From Candidatus Rokuibacteriota bacterium (GTDB taxonomy: Bacteria > Methylomirabilota > Methylomirabilia > Rokubacteriales > CSP1-6), in assembly GCA_003220195.1 (NCBI GenBank), contig QHRT01000415.1:1-7945 (forward strand): 7,945 bases of DNA, in the 5' to 3' direction. The notes below the pieces were generated by a model. It searched no databases. It was not told where the DNA came from and saw nothing but the letters and a program-made list of their open reading frames with translations. Position numbers and translations under genes: made by a program. Shown here piece by piece: positions 1-6,235 of this stretch; position 1 is the stretch's first letter; the number at the start of each line of letters is the position of its first letter.

Positions 1-67
1 TCAGCGCACAGCGGAGGCACCTGAGGCGTGGACCTTCCTCTTCATGAAAGCGGTACGCGCGGCCCAC

Positions 68-81
68 GATGCGCGCGCATC
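68..81. repeat. 14-bp perfect palindrome downstream of the antiporter
   Basis: GATGCGCGCGCATC is its own reverse complement. It lies about 45 bases past the antiporter stop, inside the loop of a wider 8-bp inverted repeat (62-69 with 106-113, GCCCACGA/TCGTGGGC). It could form a 3' end structure, but no T-run follows on the minus strand. In DNA this GC-rich, short palindromes also arise by chance. Bases 1-123 otherwise show no gene I can support. Confidence 0.25.
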
Positions 82-123
82 CATCGCAGCGTGTGCTCGG
101 GGCTGTCGTGGGCTGAGGGGCAG

Positions 124-1460
124 TCAATCCTGGGCCGGCGCGAACCCTTCCAGGCCGTGGGCCGAGCGACGTCGGCGCAGGACGTCGGCCAGGGACAGGA
201 GGGGCGCGGTGGCCAGGGTCGTCACGACCGCCATGAGTACCATCATCGTGAACATCGGCCGCGACAGGATGCCGAGGTCGTAGCCGACGTTCAGCGCGAT
301 CAGCTCGATCAATCCCCGGGTGTTCATGAGTGCTCCGAGGGCGAAGGAATCGATCCAGTCGAACGACGTCAGCCGTGCCGCCACCATGCTGGCGCCCAGC
401 TTTCCCGCCGTGGCGACGAGGATCAGCAGCAGACACAGGAGCCAGCTTCGCACGTCGCCGAGCAGTCCGATCTCCGTCCGCAAGCCCATGAATGCGAAGA
501 AGACGGGCAGGAGAAAGACGGAGCTCAGTTCGCCGATTCGCTCCGTCAGGGCCCTTCTGACCGCGGGACCACGCGGCATCAGAGCTGACGCGAGGATGAG
601 CACGAGGACGCCCGCCATGGCCGTGCTTCCCGGAGCTTCGGACCTGTGCGAGGTCTCGAACAGTCGCAGGAGCACGGGTCGCACGCCACACACCATCACG
701 GCGACGAAGAGGGCGGTGAACCCCACGGTGATCAGCGACGCTGCCGGTCCGCGGCCACTCACGATGGCGACAACCAGCGCGAGGATGGTCCAGGCCGTCA
801 CGTCACCGACGGCCGCACACGTGATGGCCGTGGTCCCGAGATGCGTCTTCGCGATCCGGCGGTCCATCAGGATCCGCGCGAGCACCGGAAACGCGGTGAT
901 GCTCATCGCGATGCCCATGAAGAGCGCGAAGGCCAGGAACGTGATCCCGACCGGTGCGAGCTCTCGATACAGAAAGAGCGAGAGGAGCACCGCCAGCGCG
1001 TACGGCACGACGATGCTGGTGTGGCTCACGACGAGCGCCGTAGGTGCCATGGACCGCAGCTTCGGGAGGTCGAGCAGGAGAGCGACGATGGCGCGAAGAG
1101 AAAGCGGAAGAGGCCGGGAGCCACGGCGCCGAGGAGCGACGGCCCGAGCACGATTCCCGCGACGATCTCTCCGATCACGGCCGGCTGGCCCACTCGCTGA
1201 AAGAGCGCGCCGAAGAGCCGAGCGACGATGACGATCACGACGAGCTGGAGCAGCAGCAGCCCGACGGGATGGTGCAGGTTCTCCATCAGAACGCTCGTGG
1301 CCCGACTGCTGGCATCGATCGGCGGCGGGCTCAGGGTCAGCCATTTGCTCGTGCGGGCTTCGAGGGCCATGCCCTGCTGAAGGCTGAGGGCGATCGCGGC
1401 CCCGAAGGCCACCGTGATGACGATGTACAGCGACAGCGCCCTGCGCGTCGTGGCCGGCAT
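124..1460 (-). pseudogene. Cation:proton antiporter (CPA2/CHX-like), frame-broken with apparent internal deletion
   Basis: Membrane antiporter exchanging Na+ or K+ for protons. The N-terminal part begins at ATG 1460 with the sequence MPATTRRALSLYIV. It has three hydrophobic segments and the family signature GQPAVIGEIVAGIVLGPSLL (residues 91-110). This frame runs out at 1026. The rest is in another minus-strand frame, from about 1080 to the TGA at 124-126. It carries MSITAFPVLARIL, an AAVGDVTAW segment with the likely ion-binding Asp, and NTRGLIELIALNVG, all typical of CPA2/CHX proteins. At the join (about 1072-1095), APSSL runs directly into LDLPKLR. Family members normally have about 20 residues here forming a transmembrane helix (LSQxGxxLFMFLVG-type). 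The lesion is therefore probably a deletion of about 60-67 bases (length 1 modulo 3), not a single indel. The start has no strong Shine-Dalgarno. The gene diverges from the sugar transferase. Family assignment is firm; whether the break is biological or an assembly error is open. Confidence 0.85.
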
Positions 1461-1505
1461 GTCTACCGAAGGTACATCCGGCGCCAGCGGAAAGCACGCC
1501 GTCCA

Positions 1506-1520
1506 CGCTCCGACGGAGCG
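1506..1520. promoter_or_regulatory. Palindrome in divergent intergenic region (candidate operator)
   Basis: Two 7-bp arms, CGCTCCG and CGGAGCG, flank a single central A. The site lies between the divergently transcribed antiporter and sugar transferase, 11 bases upstream of a TTGACA box. Position and symmetry fit a dimeric regulator's operator. No second copy was noticed in the window, so this is a candidate only. Confidence 0.25.
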
Positions 1521-1530
1521 ATGCCTGGCG

Positions 1531-1559
1531 TTGACAACGCACGAACGCTACGCGACAGT
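1531..1559 (+). promoter_or_regulatory. Candidate sigma-70-type promoter for the polysaccharide operon
   Basis: A perfect TTGACA at 1531-1536 is followed, after 17 bases, by GACAGT at 1554-1559, which matches TATAAT at only three of six positions. Transcription would start near 1566, just before the first possible ATG of the sugar transferase (1577) and 89 bases before the second (1655). The -35 match is strong and the -10 weak, so confidence is low. Confidence 0.25.
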
Positions 1560-1576
1560 GACTCGGACACATCCCG

Positions 1577-2419
1577 ATGGACGAGAACACGTCGGGCCCG
1601 ACGGCGCTTCGGACGCCACCGCGAATTCTCCGGGAAGAGCAGTCGACGGGTCGTATGGAGGGGCGGATCGTCTCCGAGCGGCAGCCGTTGGAAGGTGTCG
1701 GCGCTCGGATCGGTCGCCGTGCTCTCGACATCGCCGCGTCGCTTTTCGTCTTGACGGCGGGCCTTCCACTCATGCTCGGCATCGCGGTGGCGATCAAGCT
1801 CGATTCACGAGGCCCCGTATTCTTCAAGCATCGGCGTGTCGGCCGTAACCGCCGGCGCACGGCGTCGACGTCGAAGCACGATCCGGAACGCAGGAAGGAG
1901 CATCTCTACGGCCGGCCATTCACACTCTACAAGTTCCGCACGATGTTCGCGGACGCGAAGCAACGGTTCCCCGATCTCTATGCGTACGACTACTCTCCGG
2001 AGGAGCTGCGGACGCTCCCGATCAAGGTCCTTGTCGGCCGCAAGGAGCGCGCGCGGGCCGACGACGGCACACTCGACGTCGACGATCCCCGCGTGACGCG
2101 GCTCGGGCGCTGGCTGCGCAAGACGAGCCTGGACGAGCTGCCGAATTTCGTGAACGTGCTGAAAGGAGACATGCACGTGGTCGGGCCACGCGCCGACATC
2201 GTCGAGAACATCCGGTATTACCCCGAAGCCCATCGCGCCAAGCTCGACGTCCGGCCTGGCGTCACCGGGCTCGCCCAGATCAATGGTCGGGGCTGGTTGT
2301 CATTTTTGCAGACGAACGAGCTCGATCTCGAATACGTCCGTCACCGGTCGCTCGCGCTGGACCTCGAGATCCTCTGGAAGACGATCCTGGTCGCCCTGAA
2401 GGGCGACGGCGCCTATTGA
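1577..2419 (+). CDS. Polyprenyl-phosphate sugar-1-phosphate transferase (bacterial sugar transferase, WcaJ/ExoY/PglC family)
   Basis: Transfers a sugar-1-phosphate from a nucleotide sugar to undecaprenyl phosphate at the inner face of the membrane, the first committed step of polysaccharide repeat-unit synthesis. Seen, in 280 residues: one membrane (probably re-entrant) helix at about 49-73; KLDSRGPVFFKHRRVGR at 74-90; FTLYKFRTM at 115-123; DDPRVTRLGRWLRK at 169-182; TSLDELPN at 183-190, with the catalytic Asp-Glu pair D186-E187; GDMHVVGPR at 197-205; and RPGVTGLAQINGR at 226-238. It is the small, single-helix form without the N-terminal multi-helix region of WbaP-type enzymes. A charged stretch at about 91-111 sits between VGR and FTLYKF, where many relatives have only a few residues. 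Residues 1-26 show no family feature, and ATG 1655 (M27) is a plausible alternative start. Neither start has a strong Shine-Dalgarno. First gene of a three-gene plus-strand operon, 7 bases before the next start. Confidence 0.93.
   Translation: MDENTSGPTALRTPPRILREEQSTGRMEGRIVSERQPLEGVGARIGRRALDIAASLFVLTAGLPLMLGIAVAIKLDSRGPVFFKHRRVGRNRRRTASTSKHDPERRKEHLYGRPFTLYKFRTMFADAKQRFPDLYAYDYSPEELRTLPIKVLVGRKERARADDGTLDVDDPRVTRLGRWLRKTSLDELPNFVNVLKGDMHVVGPRADIVENIRYYPEAHRAKLDVRPGVTGLAQINGRGWLSFLQTNELDLEYVRHRSLALDLEILWKTILVALKGDGAY
1590..1603. repeat. 14-bp perfect palindrome at the sugar-transferase 5' end
   Basis: CGTCGGGCCCGACG is fully self-complementary. It lies just inside the coding region if translation starts at 1577, or in the leader if it starts at 1655. 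In RNA it cannot form a normal hairpin across its full length because there is no loop. A protein-binding site or chance are the options. Confidence 0.2.
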
Positions 2420-2426
2420 GTTCCTC

Positions 2427-3574
2427 GTGGCGTCGAACGGAGACTCCGGGGATCGGAAGACCGTGTGCTTCGTCGCGCGGATCGATTTTCTGTCGAAGCC
2501 TGGTGGCGACACGATCCAGTGGCAGATGTACGATCGCGCGGCTCGCGAAGCTGGTTTGAACGTCACGACATGGTTCGACGACGCCCCCATGCCAGAGGCC
2601 GACGTCGTTCATGCGTTCAACGTCGACCGCCCGCTCGAGCTCTACCCGAAGCTGGCGGAAGCCACGCGACGCGGGTTCCGTTCGTCATGAGCACCATCCA
2701 CCACCCGCAGGAGTGGCTCGCCAGGTTTCGGCGATTTCAGCCCCCGACCGGCCTTCCCGGGCGGCTTCTCTACCGAAGTCCGATCGGTCGCTCGATCCCG
2801 TCGAGCGAGGCCATCCGGGAAGTCGCGATGCTCGTCCTACAGCGGCGGTTCAGACATCTCGGCGCCGTCGTGCCGTGGTGGACGAACCGGGTGAAGTGGT
2901 TGCTCGCGAACGCGGCGCGGATCGCGCTCGCCAGTCCGGCCGAGCGGATATATCTCGAGCGAGACTTCGCGTATCGGTGTCGTCCCGAGCAGGTGCTGGT
3001 TCTGCCGAACTGGGTCGAGGAGGCCGAAGACGTCTCGTCCTCGCCGCCCCCGCAGTTCCAGCAGCTTCCCGAGCCCCCGGTGATCGTGGTCGGCCGCGTC
3101 GAACCGCGCAAGAACAGCCTGCGCATCTGCCGACTCGCTGCCGTCGCCAGGCGTCACGTCGTCTTCATCGGTCGACCGCACCCGAACGAACGCGTCTTCG
3201 TGGCGGCGTTCCGTCGGGCAGCCGACGCCAACGGGTATGCTCGCTGGGTTCCCGGCGTCCCGCGGCCGGAGATGGCGGCCTTCTACCGACACAGCAGCTT
3301 TCTTCTGAACGCCAGTCTCCTCGAAGTCAGCCCGCTGGTGGACATCGAGGCGCTGCAATTCGGGTGTCCCGTCACGACCACGAAGTACGCGTTGCATCAC
3401 GATCTGCTTCCGCCCCGCACGCCCGTCTGTGACCCCTATGACGACGGCAGCATCGTCGACCGGCTTCGCTGGCGACCCGCGCGGCTTCCGCCGGGGTCGC
3501 CTGTCGACGGCGAACGCTGCAAGCAGGATCTGGTTGAGACATACCGGGTGCTATCATGCCGACACGATGATTGA
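2427..3574 (+). CDS. GT4-family glycosyltransferase, interrupted by a one-base frameshift
   Basis: Adds a sugar to the growing lipid-linked repeat unit in the cytoplasm (role from family and context). Start GTG 2427, 7 bases after the sugar-transferase stop. The first frame gives 83 good residues, with KTVCFVARID, a Gly loop (PGGDTIQ, 25-31) and VVHAFN (60-65), then meets a stop at 2688-2690. The second frame resumes as VPFVMSTIHHPQEW and runs to TGA 3572-3574. Adding one G to the GGG at 2673-2675 joins the two as RRGVPFVMSTIHH, giving about 382 residues, a normal length. The C-terminal half has the GT-B donor site: VVGRVEPRKN, then LLEVSPLVDIEALQFGCPV with an intact EX7E motif (E300 and E308). 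Loss of one G from a G-run is a common consensus error, so the living gene may be intact. Donor and acceptor sugars cannot be told. The stop overlaps the kinase start by 8 bases, suggesting translational coupling. Confidence 0.85.
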
Positions 3575-4262
3575 CGTTCTGCTGCGGCGTCTGACGTCGA
3601 ATGCGGAATTACTGGAGGAGTATGCGTCCCTCCGCGGGCGTCTTCATCTCGCCCGGGGTCCCAACGCTCGCAAGTCGATCCTCGCCACCAGTGCCCAGCC
3701 GCGCGAAGGAAAGACGACAGTGATCGTCAACCTGGCCCTCGCCACGATGCGGGCGGGCCGTCGTGTCGCCGTCCTGGATGCCGACATGCGCAAACCACGG
3801 ATTCACGAGGTCCTCGACCTTCCGAACACGATCGGACTGAGCGACGTGCTCGCGGGCCACGCCCATGCGGGTGACGTGATCCAGACGGTCAAGACGGCCG
3901 GAGACGACGTCGGCGAGGCGAGTCTGAGTGTCATCACTGCGGGCCGAGGCACCGGCTTCGCCGAGGCGCTCGGGGAGCCGGTTATGAGAGACGCCATCAA
4001 GGACTTGACCGGTATCTGTGATGCTGTCCTCGTCGATTCACCTCCAGTCCTGGCCGCCGACGATGCGCTCCGTCTCGCGCCCTTCGTCGAAGGCGTCATC
4101 GTGGTCGTGCACACCGGTGTCGCGACCGAAGACGACGTGAAGCTGACGAAGACGCGGCTGGAGGATGCGGGAGGCCGGGTGCTGGGCGTGGTCATGAACC
4201 GGTTCGATCCGCGAGTGCACGGGCCCAGTTCTCATCCCTATTCGGCCTACTACCAGGGCTAG
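3567..4262 (+). CDS. BY-kinase: CpsD/CapB-type tyrosine autokinase of polysaccharide export
   Basis: A cytoplasmic P-loop tyrosine autokinase that controls polymer length and export by phosphorylating tyrosines near its own C-terminus. In 231 residues: Walker A at 42-51 (SAQPREGKTT), Walker A' at 67-77 (VAVLDADMRKP), Walker B at 153-160 (AVLVDSPP), and a tyrosine-rich tail SHPYSAYYQG with Y225, Y228 and Y229. No membrane helices and no Wzz domain are present, so this is the free-standing form that works with a separate membrane adaptor, which is not in the window. Where relatives often read PPNPSELL, this protein reads GRGTGFAEALGEP. The short N-terminus (LLEEYASLRGRL) matches the segment before the P-loop in relatives. 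The start ATG 3567 gives an 8-base overlap with the glycosyltransferase. An open frame extends 46 codons upstream but without family similarity. Last gene of the operon. Confidence 0.92.
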   Translation: MIDVLLRRLTSNAELLEEYASLRGRLHLARGPNARKSILATSAQPREGKTTVIVNLALATMRAGRRVAVLDADMRKPRIHEVLDLPNTIGLSDVLAGHAHAGDVIQTVKTAGDDVGEASLSVITAGRGTGFAEALGEPVMRDAIKDLTGICDAVLVDSPPVLAADDALRLAPFVEGVIVVVHTGVATEDDVKLTKTRLEDAGGRVLGVVMNRFDPRVHGPSSHPYSAYYQG

Positions 4263-4325
4263 CGCGTGCGACGGGCCGTCGAGATTCCATCCCTCGGACC
4301 GGTGTCTATTTAATAATCAGCGCGG

Positions 4326-4364
4326 GGCCGGCATCGTTACTTCGTCCACTGGTCGATGCCGGCC
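4326..4364 (-). terminator. Hairpin over the stop codon of the hydrolase-like gene (possible terminator)
   Basis: Perfect 11-bp arms, GGCCGGCATCG at 4326-4336 and its complement at 4354-4364, enclose 17 bases that include the TAA stop (4337-4339) and the last four sense codons plus part of a fifth. On the minus strand the stem is followed by CCGCGCTGATTATTAAATAG, AT-rich but without a T-run, so it is not a canonical intrinsic terminator. It lies where the BY-kinase operon and this gene converge. A shorter CGACGG/CCGTCG repeat at 4269-4281 follows the kinase stop. Confidence 0.35.
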
Positions 4365-4639
4365 ACGAAGGCGTCCCAGGCTGCGCGTGGGAGGCCGGTG
4401 TCGTAGGAGCGCAGGCCCCCGCTCCTCAGGAAGCTGCAGATCGAGTTCGCGACGGCGGGGTTCTCGATCGTGTTCGCGTCGCAGATGTCGGGCGGCAGAT
4501 CGTACAGGGAGTGGTACTGGAAGAAGGCGAGCCGCCCATTCGTGCGATACGTGTCGAGGTCGTCGAAGACCTCGCGGACGAAGTCGGCCTGCTGGGGCTC
4601 CGAGGAGTTGTTGGCGGCCGAGAACGAGTAGCCGATCTC

Positions 4640-4656
4640 GGTGAAGGGACTTCACC
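4640..4656 (-). repeat. Inverted repeat at the frame break of the hydrolase-like gene
   Basis: GGTGAAG and CTTCACC, 7-bp arms with a 3-base spacer, lie exactly where the reading frame changes from VSEVKS to PFTEIGYS. A hairpin at a deletion junction can mark polymerase slippage, template switching or an assembly collapse. Confidence 0.45.
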
Positions 4657-5348
4657 TCGCTCACGGGCCGCATCACCCAGGTTCCGGTGGCGGTGCCCCC
4701 GATCGGGTAGTACGTGTACGCGACGAAGTCGCTGAGCGCGCTGACGTCGGCGAAGAGCTTGGTCGCCGTCCGCATCGCGCCCCCCGACGTGAGGATCGTG
4801 CCGACCTTCACGCGCGGTAGCTTCAGGTGGATGCGGTCAACCGCGCGCCTGTAGAACGTGACGAAGGCCGCGGCGTCCGTCGGATCGGCCAGCGATGCGT
4901 CGACCTCGTTGCCCACGATGATGAAGCCGAGCTTCGCGCTCAGCGGCTCGGCGGCCAGCGCGTCGATCAGCGCGTCGAAGCGCTCCAGGACCGTCGTGTT
5001 GTCGAACGGCAGGGCGTCCAGGTCGGCCGGCGTCGAGCGGCGCCCGGCGTTCAACATCTTGATCGTGAAGCCGAACCCCTTGAACTGGGGATAGCGAGCG
5101 CCCATCTCGGTCAGCGGCTGCACGAGCCCCTGGAAGTCGAACGTCCCGGGTGACGGCTCGAGGTTCCCCCAGTCGCCGGAGAAGAGGAAGAAGTTCACGC
5201 CGGCGCCGGTGACCAGATTCATGAGCTCGCGGAACCCGAAGATCCCTGGCGCCGAGTTCTTGAACGTCGACACCATCGTGCCGATCAAGGTCGCGGTCGT
5301 CGCAGGCGCGGTGGTCGTCGTGGTCGTGTCGCACAGGGCCGGGGTCGC

Positions 5349-5687
5349 GACGAGCGCGTCGATGTCGTCGATCCGCGTGGCGATGTCGTCGAGCGACCCC
5401 GCCATCAGGGCGCCGCCGAGCTTCCCCCAGAGGAGCGTCACCTTCTCGGGGTCGCCGCCCGCCGCCATCCAGCGCTCGATGGGAGAGTGCAGGCCGACGA
5501 TCTGGCTGGCGAGTGTCGTGATCCGCGCCGACTCGGACGGCGCCGTCGACCCGACGACGATGTTGAACAGGCTGTCCATCGAGGTCTCGGCCTTGGCGAG
5601 CTCGCCCGAGGTGAGGAACTTGGCGACGTCCTGACCGAACGCCTCGACCTGCTGCGGCGTCCCGCCGGCGGCGAGCCAGGCCTGGAT
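5349..5687 (-). repeat. Two-copy helical repeat module in the secreted protein
   Basis: Residues 83-126 and 152-195 align without gaps at a 69-residue spacing and share 14 of 44 positions. Shared residues include Ile, Trp, AAGG, Pro and Val at the start (IQAWLAAGGTPQQV and IERWMAAGGDPEKV), then Leu, Gly and Leu, and an Asp near the end. The pattern suggests a short helical hairpin repeated twice before the threonine linker. I do not recognise a named domain. Confidence 0.65.
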
Positions 5688-5835
5688 ACGCGTCACGACG
5701 ATGCCCATCTTCATGTGGATCCGGATCAGCTGCTCCGCGGCCGCCGTGTCCGCGCCGGCGGCGAAGCTGTCGGTCACGGACAGGAAGAGCCAGCCCAGGA
5801 CGAGAATGGCCAGCAGGCGGCGGGGAAGTCGCACG

Positions 5836-5857
5836 GCGCCCTGTTTAGAACAGGCGC
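5836..5857 (-). repeat. Hairpin next to the alternative GTG start
   Basis: On the minus strand GCGCCTGTT, a 3-base loop and AACAGGGCGC form a stem with one bulged C. It ends one base before the possible GTG start at 5834-5832 and contains the AGGG that would serve as its Shine-Dalgarno. If GTG were the true start, the hairpin would hide its ribosome site. If ATG 5933 is the start, it lies inside coding sequence. Confidence 0.4.
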
Positions 5858-5933
5858 AGGTTTCCTCAGCGCTGCCGGAATGCGGCAGCAACACCAGCCG
5901 AGCGACGAGAAGCAAGAGATAGCGCGGTCGCAT

Positions 5934-6235
5934 CGAGCCCTCCCACCATCCGATGAGTTACAATCGCCGGGCTCGGTGCAGTAACTACGCCAACCTGGTC
6001 TTGCAGCGTTACGCGGCCTTGGCTCACGTCCCGCGCGACGACGATGTGCCGTCGTGGCGTCACATGCCATTCTGGTCGCTATCGTCGCGCCCATCGGATT
6101 CGGCGCGACCGTGCCGAAGGTCTCTTATTGAGGCGGCGACGTCGTGAATCGTCTGTTCGAGGGCGAGAGCGCGTGTGTTCGTCCTTGAAGATCTGCTCGG
6201 CCCCGAGTTCGTCACGCAGGGGACGGGTGTGATCC
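5934..6235. other. 302-base intergenic region between two minus-strand genes
   Basis: No intact gene is supported here. On the minus strand it holds a 6-bp hairpin (6038-6055, ACGACG around a 6-base loop) and the ribosome site of the hydrolase-like gene. The part nearest the glycosyltransferase stop (about 6060-6260) reads as protein-like sequence if two minus frames are joined (RDELGAEQIFKDEH, then TRALALEQTIHDVAAS), which may be a relic of a longer protein or chance. No convincing promoter was seen. The spacing suggests the hydrolase-like gene has its own promoter, separate from the upstream gene. Confidence 0.4.
5938..5944 (-). promoter_or_regulatory. Ribosome binding site for ATG 5933
   Basis: GGGAGGG lies 4 bases before ATG 5933 on the minus strand. 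It is one of the two strongest Shine-Dalgarno matches in the window and is the main reason to place the start at 5933, not at GTG 5834. Confidence 0.55.

Larger units (their letters stand above)
4337..5933 (-). pseudogene. Secreted glycoside-hydrolase-like protein (GH-A TIM-barrel type) with N-terminal repeat module, frame-broken
   Basis: Predicted exported protein, probably acting on a glycan. From ATG 5933: a hydrophobic segment (5-17); a second signal-like segment (about 34-59, possible cleavage after SFA at 58); two copies of a W-x-AAGG-x-P module (83-126 and 152-195); a threonine linker (CDTTTTTTAPATTATL, 201-216); then a barrel domain. The barrel shows DWGNLEPSPGTFDF (254-267), VGNEVD with likely acid/base E343, and AYTYYP (405-410). 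After VKS (429) the frame breaks at about 4640-4656. The true tail reads on as PFTEIGYSF, with the likely nucleophile Glu, to AGIDQWTK and the TAA at 4337-4339. Only about 21 residues separate YYP from TEIGY, where I would expect about 35, so roughly 14 residues (length 2 modulo 3 in bases) may be deleted. The two Glu sites suggest clan GH-A; the family and substrate are unknown. The start could instead be GTG 5834, giving one clean signal peptide. Confidence 0.7.

Noticed and set aside
1..60. Tiny minus-strand reading frame starting MKRKVHASGAS and ending at the window edge
   Set aside because: Only 14 codons, with no ribosome site and no recognisable feature.
320..1231. 303-codon plus-strand open frame antisense to the antiporter
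   Set aside because: Arg/Ser-rich shadow of a recognised gene, a common effect in high-GC DNA. No domain pattern or good ribosome site.
1461..1860. Minus-strand open frame extending the antiporter's C-terminal frame back to 1860 (578 codons)
   Set aside because: The upstream part is arginine- and serine-rich, shows no family motif and overlaps the well-supported sugar transferase. The real N-terminus is in a different frame from 1460.
2670..2690. Programmed -1 frameshift in the GT4 gene
   Set aside because: A slip on GGG would give the right product, but no XXXYYYZ slippery heptamer is present, no stimulatory structure is evident, and the family is not known for recoding. A base loss is simpler.
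2837..3400. 187-codon minus-strand open frame opposite the GT4 gene
   Set aside because: Low-complexity, Arg-rich composition, and the opposite strand has clear GT4 motifs.
3429..3566. Upstream extension of the BY-kinase (46 extra codons)
   Set aside because: The extension lies under the glycosyltransferase and lacks family similarity. ATG 3567 fits the usual kinase N-terminus and gives a short coupled overlap.
4837..5334. 165-codon minus-strand frame inside the hydrolase-like gene
   Set aside because: Asp/Arg/His-rich shadow. The neighbouring frame has a signal peptide, linker and catalytic motifs.
5934..6235. tRNA or riboswitch in the intergenic region
   Set aside because: No cloverleaf, T-loop or known aptamer core could be found by eye; only a short 6-bp hairpin.
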